The notes: generated by a model not told the origin, from the letters alone. 64,000 nt of DNA from Polycladomyces subterraneus (GCF_030433435.1 NZ_JANRHH010000038.1:34580-98579); one strand, 5' to 3'. Shown: positions 40,912 to 51,967, numbered from the stretch's first letter. Program-made: numbers and translations.

Positions 40912-41691
40912 TCATACTTCCTTCAGTTTTGCCAATTCAACCAACAATCTTTCATTCAAGACCTTGATATACGTGCCTTTCATCCCCAACGACCGCGATT
41001 CGATCACACCGGCGCTCTCCAGTTTGCGTAATGCGTTGACGATGACGGAACGGGTGATGCCGACACGATCGGCTACTTTGCTGGCCACCAACAGACCCTC
41101 CGGCCCCTCCAGCTCCTCGAAAATGTGTTCCACTGCTTCCAACTCGCTGAATGAAAGCGAATTGATCGCCAGCTGGACCACCGCGCGTGAGCGGGCTTCC
41201 TCTTCCGCCTCTTCCGCCTTTTCGCGCAATATTTCCATCCCGACTACTGTCGCACCGTATTCCGCCAGGACGAGATCATCGTCAACAAACGGCGCGTCAA
41301 ACCGGGTGAGCAAAAGCGTTCCCAGTCGATCGCCGCCTCCGACGATCGGTACCACAGTCGTATAGCGGTGTTCAAACATTCCGCCCAGTTGTTTCGTGAA
41401 ACTGTATTCACTCGTTTCGTCCAAGTTGGGGGACGTCTCCTTCACCTGCTTCAACAGCTGGTTATATTCCTCCGGCAGACGCCGATCACGCAACACGACG
41501 TGATTCATTTCATCCACCGCATATTCCTGAGCAATGCCGTAGCCCAAAATTTTTCCCTTGCGACTGACCACGTACACGTTGGCCACGATGACGTCTCGCA
41601 ATACTTCGGCCATCTCCATGAAACTCACGGACTGCCCACCCGTTCGCTGTAACAGGCGGTTGATTTGGCGGGCTTTGGTCAGCAAATCCAT
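40912..41691 (-). CDS. codY: global nutritional repressor CodY
   Basis: GTP- and branched-chain-amino-acid-sensing repressor. The 259 residues equal the Bacillus protein: [15 protein letters not shown], a GAF ligand domain (about 1-155), and a winged helix-turn-helix at about 200-245 ([26 protein letters not shown]). The ATG at 41691 is preferred to an upstream GTG. It follows hslU by 22 bases. In B. subtilis the flagellar operon follows codY; here rpsB does. Confidence 0.97.
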   Translation of the reverse strand: MDLLTKARQINRLLQRTGGQSVSFMEMAEVLRDVIVANVYVVSRKGKILGYGIAQEYAVDEMNHVVLRDRRLPEEYNQLLKQVKETSPNLDETSEYSFTKQLGGMFEHRYTTVVPIVGGGDRLGTLLLTRFDAPFVDDDLVLAEYGATVVGMEILREKAEEAEEEARSRAVVQLAINSLSFSELEAVEHIFEELEGPEGLLVASKVADRVGITRSVIVNALRKLESAGVIESRSLGMKGTYIKVLNERLLVELAKLKEV

Positions 41692-41713
41692 CACTAATTT
41701 CTCCTTCCTTTAC

Positions 41714-43129
41714 TCACAAAATGTATTGGCTCAAGTCCCTATTTTGGACGATCTTGGCCAGGCGATCCCGCACATATTCCGGCGTGATCACGATTTCTTC
41801 CAAATGGATGTCCGGGGCTTCAAACGAGAGTTCCTCCAACAGACACTCCAACACGGTGTGCAAACGGCGGGCCCCGATGTTTTCCGTTCCTTTGTTCACT
41901 TCGGCAGCCAGCTCGGCAATCTCGCGAATCGCTTCATCGGTGAACTTCACTTTGATCCCCTCGGTTTCCAGCAGGGCAGCGTATTGTTTGAGCAGCGCGC
42001 TTTTGGGCTCGGTCAGGATCCGGACGAAGTCATCCGCCGTCAAATCGTTCAGCTCCACGCGAATGGGAAAACGCCCCTGCAGTTCCGGGATAAGATCGGA
42101 CGGTTTGGCCGTGTGAAACGCCCCCGCGGCGATGAACAAAATATGATCCGTCTTGACCGGGCCGTATTTGGTCATCACCGTCGAACCCTCGACGATCGGC
42201 AATATATCTCGCTGCACACCCTCTCGGGAGACATCCGGCCCGGTGCCACGGTCCTTTCCGGCGATTTTGTCCAACTCGTCGATGAAGATGATCCCGGATT
42301 GTTCAACCCGTTCAAGGGACTCCTGTATCACCTGATCCATGTCGATCAGTTTTTGCCCTTCCTCTTGGATCAACACCTTGCGCGCCTCGCGTACGGGTAA
42401 ACGCCGCTTCTTCGTCCGTTTGGGTAAAAACTGTCCCAGCATCTCCTGCATGTTGATCCCCATCTGCTCCACGCCCGAGCCTGCAAACATATCCATCATC
42501 GGCAAGGAGCTGTCTTCCACTTCGATCTCGATCATTTGGTCTTCCAACTCGCCGCGGATCAACTTTTCCCGCACTTGACGACGTTTTTCCGCAACGCGAC
42601 CGCGTTCGACCTCATCCATGTCGTCTGTCCGGGGGGAAGTGGCGGATTGGAACAACGCTTCCAACGGATTTTTGAATCCCGCTCCGGGTTTGCGCGACGG
42701 CACCAAGATTTCGACGATCCGATCCTCGGCCAGCTCTTCGGCGCGTTCCTTCACTTCTTCGATCTTCTCCGCCTTCACCATACGAATGGCCGTTTCCACC
42801 AAGTCGCGCACCATCGACTCTACGTCCCGACCGACATAACCTACTTCGGTGAATTTGGTCGCCTCCACCTTGACGAACGGTGCACCCACCAATTTGGCCA
42901 GACGACGGGCAATCTCCGTTTTTCCGACGCCGGTGGGTCCGATCATCAGGATGTTTTTCGGCACCACCTCGTCTTTGATCTCATCCGGTAATAAACTGCG
43001 GCGATAGCGGTTGCGCAGGGCAATCGCCACCGCACGTTTGGCCTCTTTCTGACCGACGATGTATTTGTCCAGCTCCTCCACGATCTGGCGCGGCGTCAGC
43101 TGTTCCCGCTTGCGATTGGCTTGCGCCAT
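41714..43129 (-). CDS. hslU: ATP-dependent protease ATPase subunit HslU
   Basis: AAA+ unfoldase (ClpY) that feeds substrates to HslV. The 471 residues have Walker [16 protein letters not shown], the pore motif [13 protein letters not shown], the intermediate domain (about 110-245), Walker [14 protein letters not shown], and the C-terminal LSQYIL tail that docks on HslV. The ATG at 43129 follows GGAGG by 9 bases. It lies 4 bases after hslV. Confidence 0.97.
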   Translation of the reverse strand: MAQANRKREQLTPRQIVEELDKYIVGQKEAKRAVAIALRNRYRRSLLPDEIKDEVVPKNILMIGPTGVGKTEIARRLAKLVGAPFVKVEATKFTEVGYVGRDVESMVRDLVETAIRMVKAEKIEEVKERAEELAEDRIVEILVPSRKPGAGFKNPLEALFQSATSPRTDDMDEVERGRVAEKRRQVREKLIRGELEDQMIEIEVEDSSLPMMDMFAGSGVEQMGINMQEMLGQFLPKRTKKRRLPVREARKVLIQEEGQKLIDMDQVIQESLERVEQSGIIFIDELDKIAGKDRGTGPDVSREGVQRDILPIVEGSTVMTKYGPVKTDHILFIAAGAFHTAKPSDLIPELQGRFPIRVELNDLTADDFVRILTEPKSALLKQYAALLETEGIKVKFTDEAIREIAELAAEVNKGTENIGARRLHTVLECLLEELSFEAPDIHLEEIVITPEYVRDRLAKIVQNRDLSQYIL

Positions 43130-43133
43130 GAGC

Positions 43134-43673
43134 TCATACCTCCTCCACGACGATTTGGTCGTTGGTGAAAACACAGATTTCGCCGGCGATCTTCAATGCG
43201 GCCTCGACGATTTCGCGGGCGGACATCTCGGGTACATGCCGTTTCAATGCCCGGGCCGCCGCCAAAGCATAACTGCCGCCCGAACCGATCGCGATGATGT
43301 CATCATCCGGTTCGATCACCTCGCCCGTACCCGCAATCAGCAGGAGGTGTTCGTTGTCCATCACGATCATCATCGCCTCCAACCGGCGCAAAACCTTGTC
43401 TGACCGCCATTCCTTCGCCAGCTCCACCGCGGCCCGCGGCAGATTGCCGTTGAACTCCTCCAGCTTGCTTTCAAACTTTTCGAATAAGGTGATGGCATCA
43501 GCCACGGACCCGGCAAAACCGGCAACCACTTTACCCTTGTATAACCGACGCACTTTTTTGGCCCTATGCTTCATCACCATCTGGTTACCGAACGTCACCT
43601 GGCCGTCACCTGCCATCGCCGCTGCTCCTTGGTGACGTACGGCACAAATGGTCGTCGCGTGAAATGCAGACAT
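43134..43673 (-). CDS. hslV: ATP-dependent protease peptidase subunit HslV
   Basis: Proteasome-like peptidase (ClpQ) of 179 residues: [37 protein letters not shown] in two stretches, and [14 protein letters not shown]. The encoded N-terminus is MSAFHATT. Known in B. subtilis ClpQ: a Ser at the mature N-terminus serves as nucleophile instead of the usual Thr; the same arrangement is seen here. It is first gene of hslV-hslU-codY; xerC, expected upstream, is absent. Confidence 0.96.
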   Translation of the reverse strand: MSAFHATTICAVRHQGAAAMAGDGQVTFGNQMVMKHRAKKVRRLYKGKVVAGFAGSVADAITLFEKFESKLEEFNGNLPRAAVELAKEWRSDKVLRRLEAMMIVMDNEHLLLIAGTGEVIEPDDDIIAIGSGGSYALAAARALKRHVPEMSAREIVEAALKIAGEICVFTNDQIVVEEV

Positions 43674-43839
43674 GAACTTCCCTCCTCATTTTTCATCAAC
43701 CTCACAAAGCTCCTCACCGTTTCTGCTAAAGTTTGCGCATTAGTGAACAAAAAGGGACAAAAATGTGGCAAACCAAGGAAAAGATGAGACAACCCATTCG
43801 CAGTAATCCATCTTGATGCAGTGGCAGGTGTGCTGATCA
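43674..43839 (-). promoter_or_regulatory. hslVU-codY upstream region
   Basis: Follows the trmFO terminator, so a promoter must lie here. Candidates such as TTGTCC near 43752 have no convincing -10 and I cannot fix one. A good ribosome site GAGGAGGGA precedes hslV. Confidence 0.4.
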
Positions 43840-43870
43840 TAAAGAAACAGCAGTGTAAAACTGCTGTTTC
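43840..43870 (-). terminator. terminator after trmFO
   Basis: GAAACAGCAG/CTGCTGTTTC stem (43844-43853 with 43861-43870), followed by TTTAT on the minus strand. Confidence 0.85.
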
Positions 43871-43940
43871 TCGGCTGCCGGATCTTTTCAGAAAAAGCAG
43901 AACGTTCCTACCCAATCGTATCACACCGACGGTTGAAGTA

Positions 43941-45260
43941 TCAAGAGAGGGTATACAACTCGCCGGAAAATGCCTGTAAGCTTTCCAATGCGCGTTCGGC
44001 GATTTTCAGATTGCGTTCCTTTTTGGAGCGGATTCTTTGAGGGAGCGGCGGCAACAACCCGAAGTTGGCATTCATCGGTTGGAAATTGTCCGGATCGGCC
44101 GTGGTAATATAGTGGGCGAGGCTACCGATCGCCGTCTCATGCGGAAACACAACCGGGTCTTGGCCCATGGCCAGCCTTGCCGCATTGATCCCTGCGATCA
44201 AGCCGGAGGCGGCCGACTCGACATATCCCTCCACTCCGGTCATCTGACCGGCAAAGAACAAATCATCCCGATTCTTGAATTGATACGTGGGCTTGAGCAC
44301 CTTAGGAGAATTGATGAACGTGTTGCGGTGCATCACACCGTACCGTACGATTTCGGCGTTCTCCAAACCCGGGATCATGCGGAATATCCGCTTTTGTTCT
44401 CCCCATTTCAAATGGGTTTGGAAACCGACCAAGTTGTACAACGTCCCCGCACTGTTGTCCTGCCGTAGTTGCACCACCGCAAACGGTTGTTTTCCGGTGC
44501 GGGGATTAACCAGTCCGACAGGCTTCATCGGACCGAACAACAAGGTTTTTTTGCCCCGTTTGGCCATCACTTCGATCGGCATGCAACCTTCAAAGTAAAT
44601 CTCTTTCTCAAACTCCTTGAGCGGAGCCGTCTCTGCCGTGACCAGCGCATCATAGAACCGGTCAAATTCCTCTTCGGTCATCGGGCAGTTGAGGTATGCG
44701 GCTTCCCCCTTGCCGTAGCGGGAAGCGACAAATACTTTGTCCATGTCGATGCTCTCTTTTTCCACGATCGGGGCCGCCGCGTCGTAGAAATACAGATACT
44801 CCTCACCGGTCAACGCTTTCAGTTTCTCCGACAGGGCGGCGGAAGTAAGCGGTCCCGTCGCAATCACGGTGATCCCTTCGGGAATGTCCGTCACTTCTTC
44901 TTGAATGATCTCCACGTGAGAGATATTGTGCAAAGCCGCCGTTACCTCGGCTGAAAACGCCTCACGATCTACGGCCAACGCACCCCCGGCGGGAACGGCG
45001 TGTTGGTCGGCACACCGCATAATCAGCGAGTCCAACCGACGCATTTCTTCTTTTAATACTCCCACGGCATTGGTCAATTCATTGGAGCGGAGTGAGTTGC
45101 TGCATACCAGCTCGGCGAAATCGCCTCCCCTGTGTGCCGGCGTCCGTTTGACCGGCCGCATCTCGTACAGACGGACCGGCACGTTGCGTTGAGCAATCTG
45201 CCACGCTGCTTCGCTCCCCGCCAAACCGGCGCCGATCACATTTACCGGTTGTTTCGGCAT
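43941..45260 (-). CDS. trmFO: tRNA (uracil-54-C5) methyltransferase, folate-dependent
   Basis: Flavoenzyme that makes ribothymidine-54 in tRNA with methylenetetrahydrofolate. The 439 residues start with the FAD fold [16 protein letters not shown]. They carry the active-site Cys in [18 protein letters not shown], plus [15 protein letters not shown] and [19 protein letters not shown]. It is 18 bases after topA; the pair forms an operon ending in a terminator. Confidence 0.97.
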   Translation of the reverse strand: MPKQPVNVIGAGLAGSEAAWQIAQRNVPVRLYEMRPVKRTPAHRGGDFAELVCSNSLRSNELTNAVGVLKEEMRRLDSLIMRCADQHAVPAGGALAVDREAFSAEVTAALHNISHVEIIQEEVTDIPEGITVIATGPLTSAALSEKLKALTGEEYLYFYDAAAPIVEKESIDMDKVFVASRYGKGEAAYLNCPMTEEEFDRFYDALVTAETAPLKEFEKEIYFEGCMPIEVMAKRGKKTLLFGPMKPVGLVNPRTGKQPFAVVQLRQDNSAGTLYNLVGFQTHLKWGEQKRIFRMIPGLENAEIVRYGVMHRNTFINSPKVLKPTYQFKNRDDLFFAGQMTGVEGYVESAASGLIAGINAARLAMGQDPVVFPHETAIGSLAHYITTADPDNFQPMNANFGLLPPLPQRIRSKKERNLKIAERALESLQAFSGELYTLS

Positions 45261-45278
45261 TTCTAGGCTCCCCTTTCG

Positions 45279-47351
45279 TCAACGCTCAGTCGTTTCATAG
45301 TCGCATTCGGTACAGTGAATCACGGATTCGTTCTTTTTCTTTTTGATCACCATCAAGTTGTCGCAACGGGGGCATGGACGCGGTGCCGGCTGATCCCATG
45401 AAACGAAATCGCATTCCGGGTACCTGCTGCAACCGTAAAATGTCCGACGGCGTTTGGTTTTACGTTCCACGATTTCACCCTGCTTGCATTTGGGGCAGGT
45501 CACACCCGTCGATTTGAGTATCGGCTTGGTGTTACGGCAATCCGGAAAACCGGAACAGGCCAGAAACTTGCCGTAACGGCCAAATTTGTATACCATCGGA
45601 CGACCGCACTTCTCACATGATTCATCTGACACTTCGTCCTGGATCTCGACCGTTTCCATTTCTTTTTCCGCCACATTCAACCGTTCACGGAACTGACGGT
45701 AAAACGCGTCCAGCACCTTGACCCAGTCTACCTTACCTTCTTCTATGTGGTCCAATTCCTCTTCCATATTGGCTGTAAACTCTACGTTGAGAATTTCGGG
45801 GAAGAATTCCTCCATCAGTTCGATGACGATCTCCCCCAATTCGGTGGGAATGAATCGTTTGTCCTCCAACGTGACATAACCACGCTTCTGGATGGTTTCC
45901 AGTGTCGGCGCGTAGGTACTGGGGCGACCGATCCCCAATTCTTCCAACGTTCGCACCAGTCTCGCCTCCGTATAGCGAGGAGGCGGCTGGGTGAAGTGCT
46001 GTTTGGGTTCGATCGATTTCCTTTTCAGGACTTGCCCCTCCTCCAACGGAGGCAGGAGTTTGTCCTCCTCTTTTTGGTTATCGTCGTTGCCCTCCACGTA
46101 CACCTTCATGAAACCGGGGAATTTCACCTTGGAACCGGTAGCGCGGAACACCGCGTCTCCGGCGTGCACCTCGCAAGAGATGACATCCAGCACGGCCGGC
46201 GCCATTTGACTGGCCACGAACCGCTCCCAAATCAGTTTGTACAACCGGAATTGGTCACGGCTCAGATACGGCTTGACCTGACTTGGTGTACGCATAACCG
46301 AGGTGGGCCGGATCGCTTCGTGAGCATCCTGCGCACCGGCGCTCTTTTTGTGCGACCGGGGCTGAGACGGCACAAAGTTTTCCCCGAACTGTTGCGCAAT
46401 GTATTGCCGCGCTTCCGTTTGCGCCACTTCCGACACCCGTGTCGAGTCCGTCCGCATGTAGGTGATCAACCCGACGGAACCTTCTTTGCCCAACTCCACC
46501 CCTTCGTACAGCTGTTGTGCCACCGACATCGTTTTGGCCGCGCGGAAATTGAGCTTACGGGCCGCTTCCTGCTGCAGGGAACTGGTGATAAACGGCGGAG
46601 CCGGGTTGCGTCTACGTTCACTTTTTTTGATCTCCCCGACGACGAACCGCTTTCCTTTAATCTTCTCCAGCAGTTGCTTTACGTCATCTTCGGATTTCAA
46701 CTCGGCCTTGTCCTTGCCGTAGCCGTAAAATTTGGCCTCGAACGGTTCATCGCCGGCCAACAGCACGGCAGTGACCGTCCAGTACTCTTCGGGCTGGAAG
46801 TTTCGGATCTCCTTTTCCCGGTCAATGATCAGCTTGACGGCCACCGACTGGACCCGACCGGCACTCAGTCCTTTCTTCACCTTTTTCCACAGCAAGGGAC
46901 TGATGCCGTATCCCACGAGCCGATCCAAAATTCGGCGCGCCTGCTGGGCATTGACCAAATCCATGTCGATTTTGCGCGGATGCTTAAACGCTTCGCGTAC
47001 GGCTTGCTTGGTGATTTCGTTGAACACCACCCGGCAGGGCTTATCCAACTCCAGATCCAAACTGTGCGCCAAATGCCACGCGATCGCTTCCCCCTCACGA
47101 TCCGGGTCAGCGGCGAGATACACGCGTTTGACTTTTTTGCTCGCTTCGCGCAGTTCTTTCAGCACACTTCCCTTTCCCCGGATGGTGATGTATTTCGGTT
47201 CATAACGGTGTTCGATATCTACGCCCAACTGGCTTTTGGGCAAATCCCGCACGTGTCCCATCGATGCTTTCACGATATAATTCTTGCCCAAGTATTTCCC
47301 GATGGTTTTGGCTTTGGCGGGCGATTCGACAATCACGAGCGAATCGGCCAT
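45279..47351 (-). CDS. topA: DNA topoisomerase I
   Basis: Type IA enzyme that relaxes negative supercoils. The 690 residues have a Toprim domain ([17 protein letters not shown] and [15 protein letters not shown]), the catalytic Tyr in [14 protein letters not shown] near residue 295, and three C-terminal four-Cys zinc ribbons starting [22 protein letters not shown] and [10 protein letters not shown]. The ATG at 47351 is used; a frame to 47369 has no better ribosome site. Confidence 0.97.
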   Translation of the reverse strand: MADSLVIVESPAKAKTIGKYLGKNYIVKASMGHVRDLPKSQLGVDIEHRYEPKYITIRGKGSVLKELREASKKVKRVYLAADPDREGEAIAWHLAHSLDLELDKPCRVVFNEITKQAVREAFKHPRKIDMDLVNAQQARRILDRLVGYGISPLLWKKVKKGLSAGRVQSVAVKLIIDREKEIRNFQPEEYWTVTAVLLAGDEPFEAKFYGYGKDKAELKSEDDVKQLLEKIKGKRFVVGEIKKSERRRNPAPPFITSSLQQEAARKLNFRAAKTMSVAQQLYEGVELGKEGSVGLITYMRTDSTRVSEVAQTEARQYIAQQFGENFVPSQPRSHKKSAGAQDAHEAIRPTSVMRTPSQVKPYLSRDQFRLYKLIWERFVASQMAPAVLDVISCEVHAGDAVFRATGSKVKFPGFMKVYVEGNDDNQKEEDKLLPPLEEGQVLKRKSIEPKQHFTQPPPRYTEARLVRTLEELGIGRPSTYAPTLETIQKRGYVTLEDKRFIPTELGEIVIELMEEFFPEILNVEFTANMEEELDHIEEGKVDWVKVLDAFYRQFRERLNVAEKEMETVEIQDEVSDESCEKCGRPMVYKFGRYGKFLACSGFPDCRNTKPILKSTGVTCPKCKQGEIVERKTKRRRTFYGCSRYPECDFVSWDQPAPRPCPRCDNLMVIKKKKNESVIHCTECDYETTER

Positions 47352-47383
47352 CCCGTGCCCTCCCCTCATATGAAACCGTTCCT

Positions 47384-47413
47384 ATTATTTCGGATGTCAA
47401 CCGCCAATGTCAA
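47384..47413 (-). promoter_or_regulatory. candidate sigma-A promoter of topA
   Basis: TTGACA (47408-47413), 18 bases, AATAAT (47384-47389) on the minus strand. The leader to the topA ATG is about 27 bases. Confidence 0.5.
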
Positions 47414-47507
47414 ATCAATACCCCGGGCGGTTGTTCGTAACATATACCACGCCGAGCAACACAAATCCTACATTTACCCGCATATACGATTTCTGAGCTC
47501 GTTCCGT

Positions 47508-47700
47508 AGGCGAATCCGGTGGATATCGCGATATCACGGGCATGATTTCCCGGCGCGCTCCACCTGCACCCTGCAATGAAGGGAACCAAGGCCACTCCGA
47601 ACCGGAAAGCGCAGGACGTGGCCAAGTACGCTTCGCTTAGAGGAAATTGCTCTGTCGGTCGGCCATAGGTCGTCGCTCACTTGAGAAAACATTGCCTCCT
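47508..47700 (-). repeat. dispersed intergenic repeat, copy 4
   Basis: Reads on the minus strand: GGAGGCAATGTTTTCTCAAG, GAGCGACGACC, TTTCCTCTAAGCGAAGCG, TACTTGGCCACGTCCTGCGC, GGTTCGGAGTGGCC, GGGTGCAGGTGGAGCG, GCCGGGAAATCATG, then a diverged end. The GTCCTGCGCT-type block is shared specifically with copy 1. It lies between the dprA stop and the topA promoter. Confidence 0.75.
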
Positions 47701-47861
47701 GCACGACCGATAGTCGACCTATAGTCGCTCAATTAGAAATTCAGCCCCGCTTCCGAAATCGCGAGTGGACAGCCACTTTGTAGCAGTCTTATTAGTTCTT
47801 TCCCAATCCTTACCCAACTACCAACATCTCATACACCTATCTGAGAATATGTATATGCCAT
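47701..47861. other. remainder of the topA-dprA gap
   Basis: No gene seen. It contains a short partial repeat of the kind GTCGACCTATAGTCGC/GGCCATAGGTCGTCGC, overlapping the end of repeat copy 4, and no clear terminator for dprA. Confidence 0.4.
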
Positions 47862-48920
47862 TCACATACGAACAAACTGCATTCCCGGCAATTGCCGGAT
47901 GCACCGTTTCAACTGCAAGGACAATAAGACAGAATGAACCGCTTCGGCCGGAATCGGACACCGATTCATCACTGTTTCCAATGAAACGGGGTCGATTCCG
48001 ATAAGCGCGAACACCTCTTCCTCCACCATCAGGGAAGAATCGGCTTCCCCAAAAGATTCGAGAAGAGGTGCCGGCATCAGATGAGTGAATTCTTCCCAAA
48101 TGTCTTCCACCCGTCGCACACATTTGGCCCCTTCCTGAATGAGGCGGTGCGTGCCCGGACTTTGGGTCGACGTGATCGGTCCGGGTACCGCGAACACCTC
48201 CCGTCCTTGTTCCATGCTGCAGTCGACGATGATGAGCGACCCGCTCCGCTCCGCGGCTTCCACCACCACCGTGCCGTATGACAATCCGCTGATGATGCGA
48301 TTGCGTTGAGGAAAAAGACCGGGATGCGGTCCCGTGCCCGGCGGCATCTCCGAGCAGACTGCACCGTGTCGGATCAATTCGTGATACAATGAATGGTTAT
48401 TTCTCGGATATACCACATCGACGCCCGTCCCCAATACAGCCACGATCGCCCCGTTTTGCCGCAATGCGCCGCGATGGGCTTCACTGTCAATCCCCGTCGC
48501 CATTCCACTGACCACCACCCAGCCGGCGCCAGCCAACTGTTCCGATAACATGCGTGCCGCCTGGCGGCCGTAAGGCGTCGGCTTACGCGTCCCCACCACG
48601 GCAATGCCCGGGCTGTCAAGGAGCGATACATCCCCTTTGACATATAACACCCAAGGAGGTTGCGGGATCTCCCGCAGCAAGGATGGGTAATCGTCATCCC
48701 ACAATGTAACCGCACGGATCTCCCTTCTTTGCAATTCCACCTTTACTTCACGGACAAACGCCGGGGTACATTTTTCCCTTATCCGATCCAATCGCTGTTG
48801 CGATACGCCCATCGCCCTGGCCGCCTCCATCATGGCCGAGGACATCGGATTCGACGGCACCCAACCGGTACGATGCAACCGATCGATGGTATGCCAGCCC
48901 GCTCCCTTCACCTGGTGCAA
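47862..48920 (-). CDS. dprA: DNA-processing protein DprA
   Basis: Loads RecA on incoming single-stranded DNA in transformation. It has about 352 residues: an N-terminal helical SAM-like domain, the Rossmann core (GIAVVGTRKPTPYGRQAARML, VVSGMATGIDSEAHRGAL, FPQRNRIISGLSYGTVVVEA), and a C-terminal winged-helix-like part. The start is uncertain. TTG at 48920 is the only in-frame start after a stop, yet similarity (WIALHQVKGAG) reaches upstream of it. The ATG behind GGAGG is in another frame, so a frameshift or sequence error near 48925 is possible. Confidence 0.88.
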   Translation of the reverse strand: MHQVKGAGWHTIDRLHRTGWVPSNPMSSAMMEAARAMGVSQQRLDRIREKCTPAFVREVKVELQRREIRAVTLWDDDYPSLLREIPQPPWVLYVKGDVSLLDSPGIAVVGTRKPTPYGRQAARMLSEQLAGAGWVVVSGMATGIDSEAHRGALRQNGAIVAVLGTGVDVVYPRNNHSLYHELIRHGAVCSEMPPGTGPHPGLFPQRNRIISGLSYGTVVVEAAERSGSLIIVDCSMEQGREVFAVPGPITSTQSPGTHRLIQEGAKCVRRVEDIWEEFTHLMPAPLLESFGEADSSLMVEEEVFALIGIDPVSLETVMNRCPIPAEAVHSVLLSLQLKRCIRQLPGMQFVRM

Positions 48921-48971
48921 AGCGATCCATGCACCCGCTCCTCCACGGTTCCACCCCGCTTACCGTTGAAT

Positions 48972-49002
48972 AAAAAAGGGGACCATGCCGTGCAGGTCCC
49001 CT
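48972..49002 (-). terminator. terminator after sucD
   Basis: GGGGACC/GGTCCCC stem with a 10-base loop followed by TTTTTT on the minus strand, 17 bases past the sucD stop. Confidence 0.92.
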
Positions 49003-49018
49003 GAAAAAAGCCATGATG

Positions 49019-49924
49019 TCATTTCTTCGTGATGCAGGCTTCCAGCAAGCCGTTCTCTTTCAGAACCTCGACCAGCGTCTCGCCGATGGCGGCCGGAGTG
49101 GGTGCCACTTTGACCCCGCACTCCTCTAATTTTGCGATTTTTTCCGCCGCGGTACCCTTACCGCCGGAGATGATGGCGCCCGCATGCCCCATCCGTTTAC
49201 CGGGAGGCGCCGTTTGTCCGCCGATAAACCCGACCACCGGTATGTCCATGTTGTCCCGGATCCATTCGGCTGCCTCCTCTTCGGCGGTACCGCCGATTTC
49301 ACCGATCAGGATGACCGCCTTGGTGTCCGGGTCTTCCTGGAACGCTTTCAAGCAGTCGATGAAGTTGGTGCCGTTCACCGGATCTCCGCCGATCCCCACC
49401 GCCGTGGATTGCCCGATGCCGCGGGTGGTTAGCTGATGCACCGCTTCATAGGTGAGCGTGCCGCTGCGGGACACGATCCCAACGTGACCCGGGGTGTGAA
49501 TGTATCCGGGCATGATGCCGATCTTGCACTCACCCGGCGTGATGACTCCCGGACAGTTGGGTCCGATCAGACGCGTCTTTTTGCCTTCCATATACCGCTT
49601 CACTTTTACCATGTCCAGTACCGGGATGCCTTCGGTGATGCAGACGACCAGGTCCAGTTCCGCATCCACTGCTTCCATGATCGCGTCTGCAGCGAATGCC
49701 GGCGGCACATAGATCACCGACGCATTGGCTCCCGTTTTTTCCACCGCTTCGGCCAAGGTATTGAATACCGGCACGCCTTCCACTTGGGTGCCCCCTTTTC
49801 CCGGGGTGACGCCGGCCACGATTTGGGTGCCGTATTCAATCATTTGCTTGGTGTGGAACAAACCGTTGGAACCGGTGATGCCCTGCACGATGACTTTGGT
49901 GTCTTTATTGACGAAAATGCTCAA
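49019..49924 (-). CDS. sucD: succinyl-CoA ligase alpha subunit
   Basis: TCA-cycle enzyme subunit holding the CoA site and the phosphorylated His. The 301 residues: [49 protein letters not shown], and the active-site His in [13 protein letters not shown]. The start is TTG at 49924, after an AAAGGCGGG-type ribosome site. It lies 36 bases after sucC in the sucCD operon. Confidence 0.97.
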   Translation of the reverse strand: MSIFVNKDTKVIVQGITGSNGLFHTKQMIEYGTQIVAGVTPGKGGTQVEGVPVFNTLAEAVEKTGANASVIYVPPAFAADAIMEAVDAELDLVVCITEGIPVLDMVKVKRYMEGKKTRLIGPNCPGVITPGECKIGIMPGYIHTPGHVGIVSRSGTLTYEAVHQLTTRGIGQSTAVGIGGDPVNGTNFIDCLKAFQEDPDTKAVILIGEIGGTAEEEAAEWIRDNMDIPVVGFIGGQTAPPGKRMGHAGAIISGGKGTAAEKIAKLEECGVKVAPTPAAIGETLVEVLKENGLLEACITKK

Positions 49925-49960
49925 CTTCGAACCCGCCTTTCCAGATGATCTCGTTTTGCG

Positions 49961-51121
49961 TCACTTCACCAGCGAAACGATTTTTTGCGCCGCGTCGGCC
50001 ATCGAATCGGCAGCTACGATTTTCAAGCCGGATTCGTTCAGGATCTGTTTGCCTTTTTCCACATTGGTTCCTTCCAGCCGCACCACCAGAGGCCGGTCCA
50101 GCCCCACCTGTTTGGCCGCTTCCACGACGCCGGTGGCGATCACGTCACATTTCATGATGCCGCCGAAAATGTTGACCAAAATCCCCTTCACGTTGGGGTC
50201 CGCCAAGATGATCTTGAAGGCCTCGGTCACTTTTTCGGTCGTCGCGCCGCCGCCCACATCCAGGAAGTTGGCAGGTTCGCCGCCGTAATGTTTGATGATA
50301 TCCATCGTCGCCATCGCCAGGCCGGCCCCGTTCACCATACAACCGATATTGCCGTCCAGGGCAATGTAGTTGAGATCGTATTTGGAAGCTTCCACTTCTT
50401 TCGGATCTTCTTCGTCCAGATCGCGCAACTCCACGATGTCGGGATGGCGATACAGGGCGTTGTCGTCGAAGTTCAGCTTGGCATCCAACGCCATCACGCG
50501 ACCGTCTGCCGTCGTGACGAGCGGGTTGATTTCTGCCAGCGAACAATCTTTATCGACGAACGCTTGGTACAAGCCCATCATGAACTTGACAGCCTGGTTC
50601 ACCCGATCGCGGGGGATGTTGATCGCATAAGCGAGACGACGGGCTTGGAACGGCAGCAAGCCAACAGCCGGATCGATCGTTTCCTTGAAGATTTTTTCCG
50701 GTGTTTTGGCCGCCACTTCTTCAATCTCTGTTCCACCTTCTTCGGAAGCCATCATCGTCACGCGACCTTTGGAACGGTCCACGACCATGCCGACGTAGTA
50801 TTCTTTCTCGATTTTGCATCCTTCTTCGATGAGGAGGCGCTTCACTTCTTTTCCTTCCGGGCCGGTTTGGTGGGTGACAAGCACTTTGCCCAGCAATTCC
50901 TCCGCATACGCGCGTACTTCATCCAAACTGCGCGCCAGCTTCACTCCACCCGCTTTACCGCGGCCGCCGGCGTGAATTTGCGCTTTGACCACCCACAGAT
51001 CGCCGCCCAACGCCCGGGCCGCTTCCACCGCTTCCTCCGGGGTGAAAGCGACTCGCCCGTTCGGCACCGCAACCCCGTACTGTTTCAGCACCTCTTTGCC
51101 CTGGTACTCATGTACGTTCAT
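49961..51121 (-). CDS. sucC: succinyl-CoA ligase beta subunit
   Basis: ATP-grasp subunit that binds nucleotide and succinate. The 386 residues: [59 protein letters not shown] and [18 protein letters not shown]. It is first in sucCD and is driven by a well-formed promoter with two cre-like sites. Confidence 0.97.
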   Translation of the reverse strand: MNVHEYQGKEVLKQYGVAVPNGRVAFTPEEAVEAARALGGDLWVVKAQIHAGGRGKAGGVKLARSLDEVRAYAEELLGKVLVTHQTGPEGKEVKRLLIEEGCKIEKEYYVGMVVDRSKGRVTMMASEEGGTEIEEVAAKTPEKIFKETIDPAVGLLPFQARRLAYAINIPRDRVNQAVKFMMGLYQAFVDKDCSLAEINPLVTTADGRVMALDAKLNFDDNALYRHPDIVELRDLDEEDPKEVEASKYDLNYIALDGNIGCMVNGAGLAMATMDIIKHYGGEPANFLDVGGGATTEKVTEAFKIILADPNVKGILVNIFGGIMKCDVIATGVVEAAKQVGLDRPLVVRLEGTNVEKGKQILNESGLKIVAADSMADAAQKIVSLVK

Positions 51122-51235
51122 GCTCCATCCCCCTATCCTGGTGTTCTCCCCCGTCGCGATCGGTTTGCGCAGGTTGTCTGGGAGAAACGACTTCCAATAA
51201 TCAGTTCATTTCAAACAATCAAACAGCAGAAAGAA

Positions 51236-51249
51236 ACCGAAAGCGCTTC
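51236..51249. promoter_or_regulatory. cre-like site downstream of sucC start point
   Basis: CGAAAGCGCTTCTT fits the CcpA cre pattern at 7 informative positions. A related half-conserved site, CGTAAGCGCTCGGG (51274-51287), lies between -35 and -10. Both are imperfect. Confidence 0.35.
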
Positions 51250-51265
51250 TTCCGGCACTATTGCA

Positions 51266-51294
51266 AGTATAGCGTAAGCGCTCGGGATTGCCAA
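51266..51294 (-). promoter_or_regulatory. sigma-A promoter of sucCD
   Basis: TTGGCA (51289-51294), 17 bases, TATACT (51266-51271) on the minus strand, with a leader of about 138 bases. Confidence 0.75.
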
Positions 51295-51308
51295 CCGCCC
51301 GGCACGCA

Positions 51309-51346
51309 ACAAAAACAGAGGGCGCGACATCCTGACTCGGCCCTCT
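51309..51346 (-). terminator. terminator after small membrane protein gene
   Basis: AGAGGGC/GCCCTCT stem followed by GTTTTTG on the minus strand, just above the sucC promoter. Confidence 0.8.
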
Positions 51347-51368
51347 TACTCCCGCCACGCGCGGGACA

Positions 51369-51512
51369 TTAACCCTTGACGAAATAGCTGATGATACCGG
51401 CGATCAAGGCGATCCCCATAAAAAAGGCAATAGAGACACCTGAGCCGACCATCATGTCGAGCAAATCATTTTCTTGGTTCTCGTCGGGACGCGGTTGCAT
51501 ATGGGAAGCCAT
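51369..51512 (-). CDS. small single-pass membrane protein, 47 residues
   Basis: I do not recognise the family. MASHMQPRPDENQENDLLD is an acidic, polar head, followed by one membrane span (VSIAFFMGIALIAGIISYFV) and a short KG end. The ATG at 51512 has AGGAGG 8 bases upstream, and a terminator follows the stop, so the gene is probably real and transcribed alone. Confidence 0.7.
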   Translation of the reverse strand: MASHMQPRPDENQENDLLDMMVGSGVSIAFFMGIALIAGIISYFVKG

Positions 51513-51640
51513 GGTTTGAACCTCCTGTCTGTTTGCCCATGCTATTTGTTCGCATGGAAGCGTTACCTCATCATCCACTCATCAGTATAGCACGGTTTCA
51601 CCGCTTTCGGAAACCTTCTTCGTGCGGTCGACCTTTTGCT

Positions 51641-51967
51641 TCACTCCTCCACCGAGCGGACATCGACCAGACGATTCAGCGGTACCCGTATCCTGCCTTC
51701 TGCTTCGCACACTTCGATCCATCCCTGTTCGGGACGAATCCGCCCGACGCGGCCTTGGACGACATAGGGGCCATCAGGATGGAAAATGGTCCAGCACAGT
51801 GTCCGACCTTCCCTCATGGCTTTGGATACCAACCGGTCGATCTCTTCCCATCGCTGTTCGTCCAATACGGGGGGAGTATGCCGTTCCCGTTTTCTTTCAC
51901 GGTACAACGCTGCATGTTCCGGAAGAAACATCCGGTGTCCCTCCCACAGTTTATTGCCGCGATCCAT
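51641..51967 (-). CDS. YolD-like protein
   Basis: A 108-residue YolD-family protein: MDRGNKLWEGHRMFLPEH at the start, LDEQRWEEIDRLVSKAM in the middle, and a C-terminal beta-rich segment with RVPLNRLVDVRSVEE. YolD proteins in Bacillus are encoded next to, and are thought to assist, SOS-induced Y-family polymerases (UvrX/YqjW). None is seen here. The ATG at 51967 lies within the end of the WYL gene, so the two are coupled. Control by LexA is predicted from the upstream operator. Confidence 0.82.
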   Translation of the reverse strand: MDRGNKLWEGHRMFLPEHAALYRERKRERHTPPVLDEQRWEEIDRLVSKAMREGRTLCWTIFHPDGPYVVQGRVGRIRPEQGWIEVCEAEGRIRVPLNRLVDVRSVEE

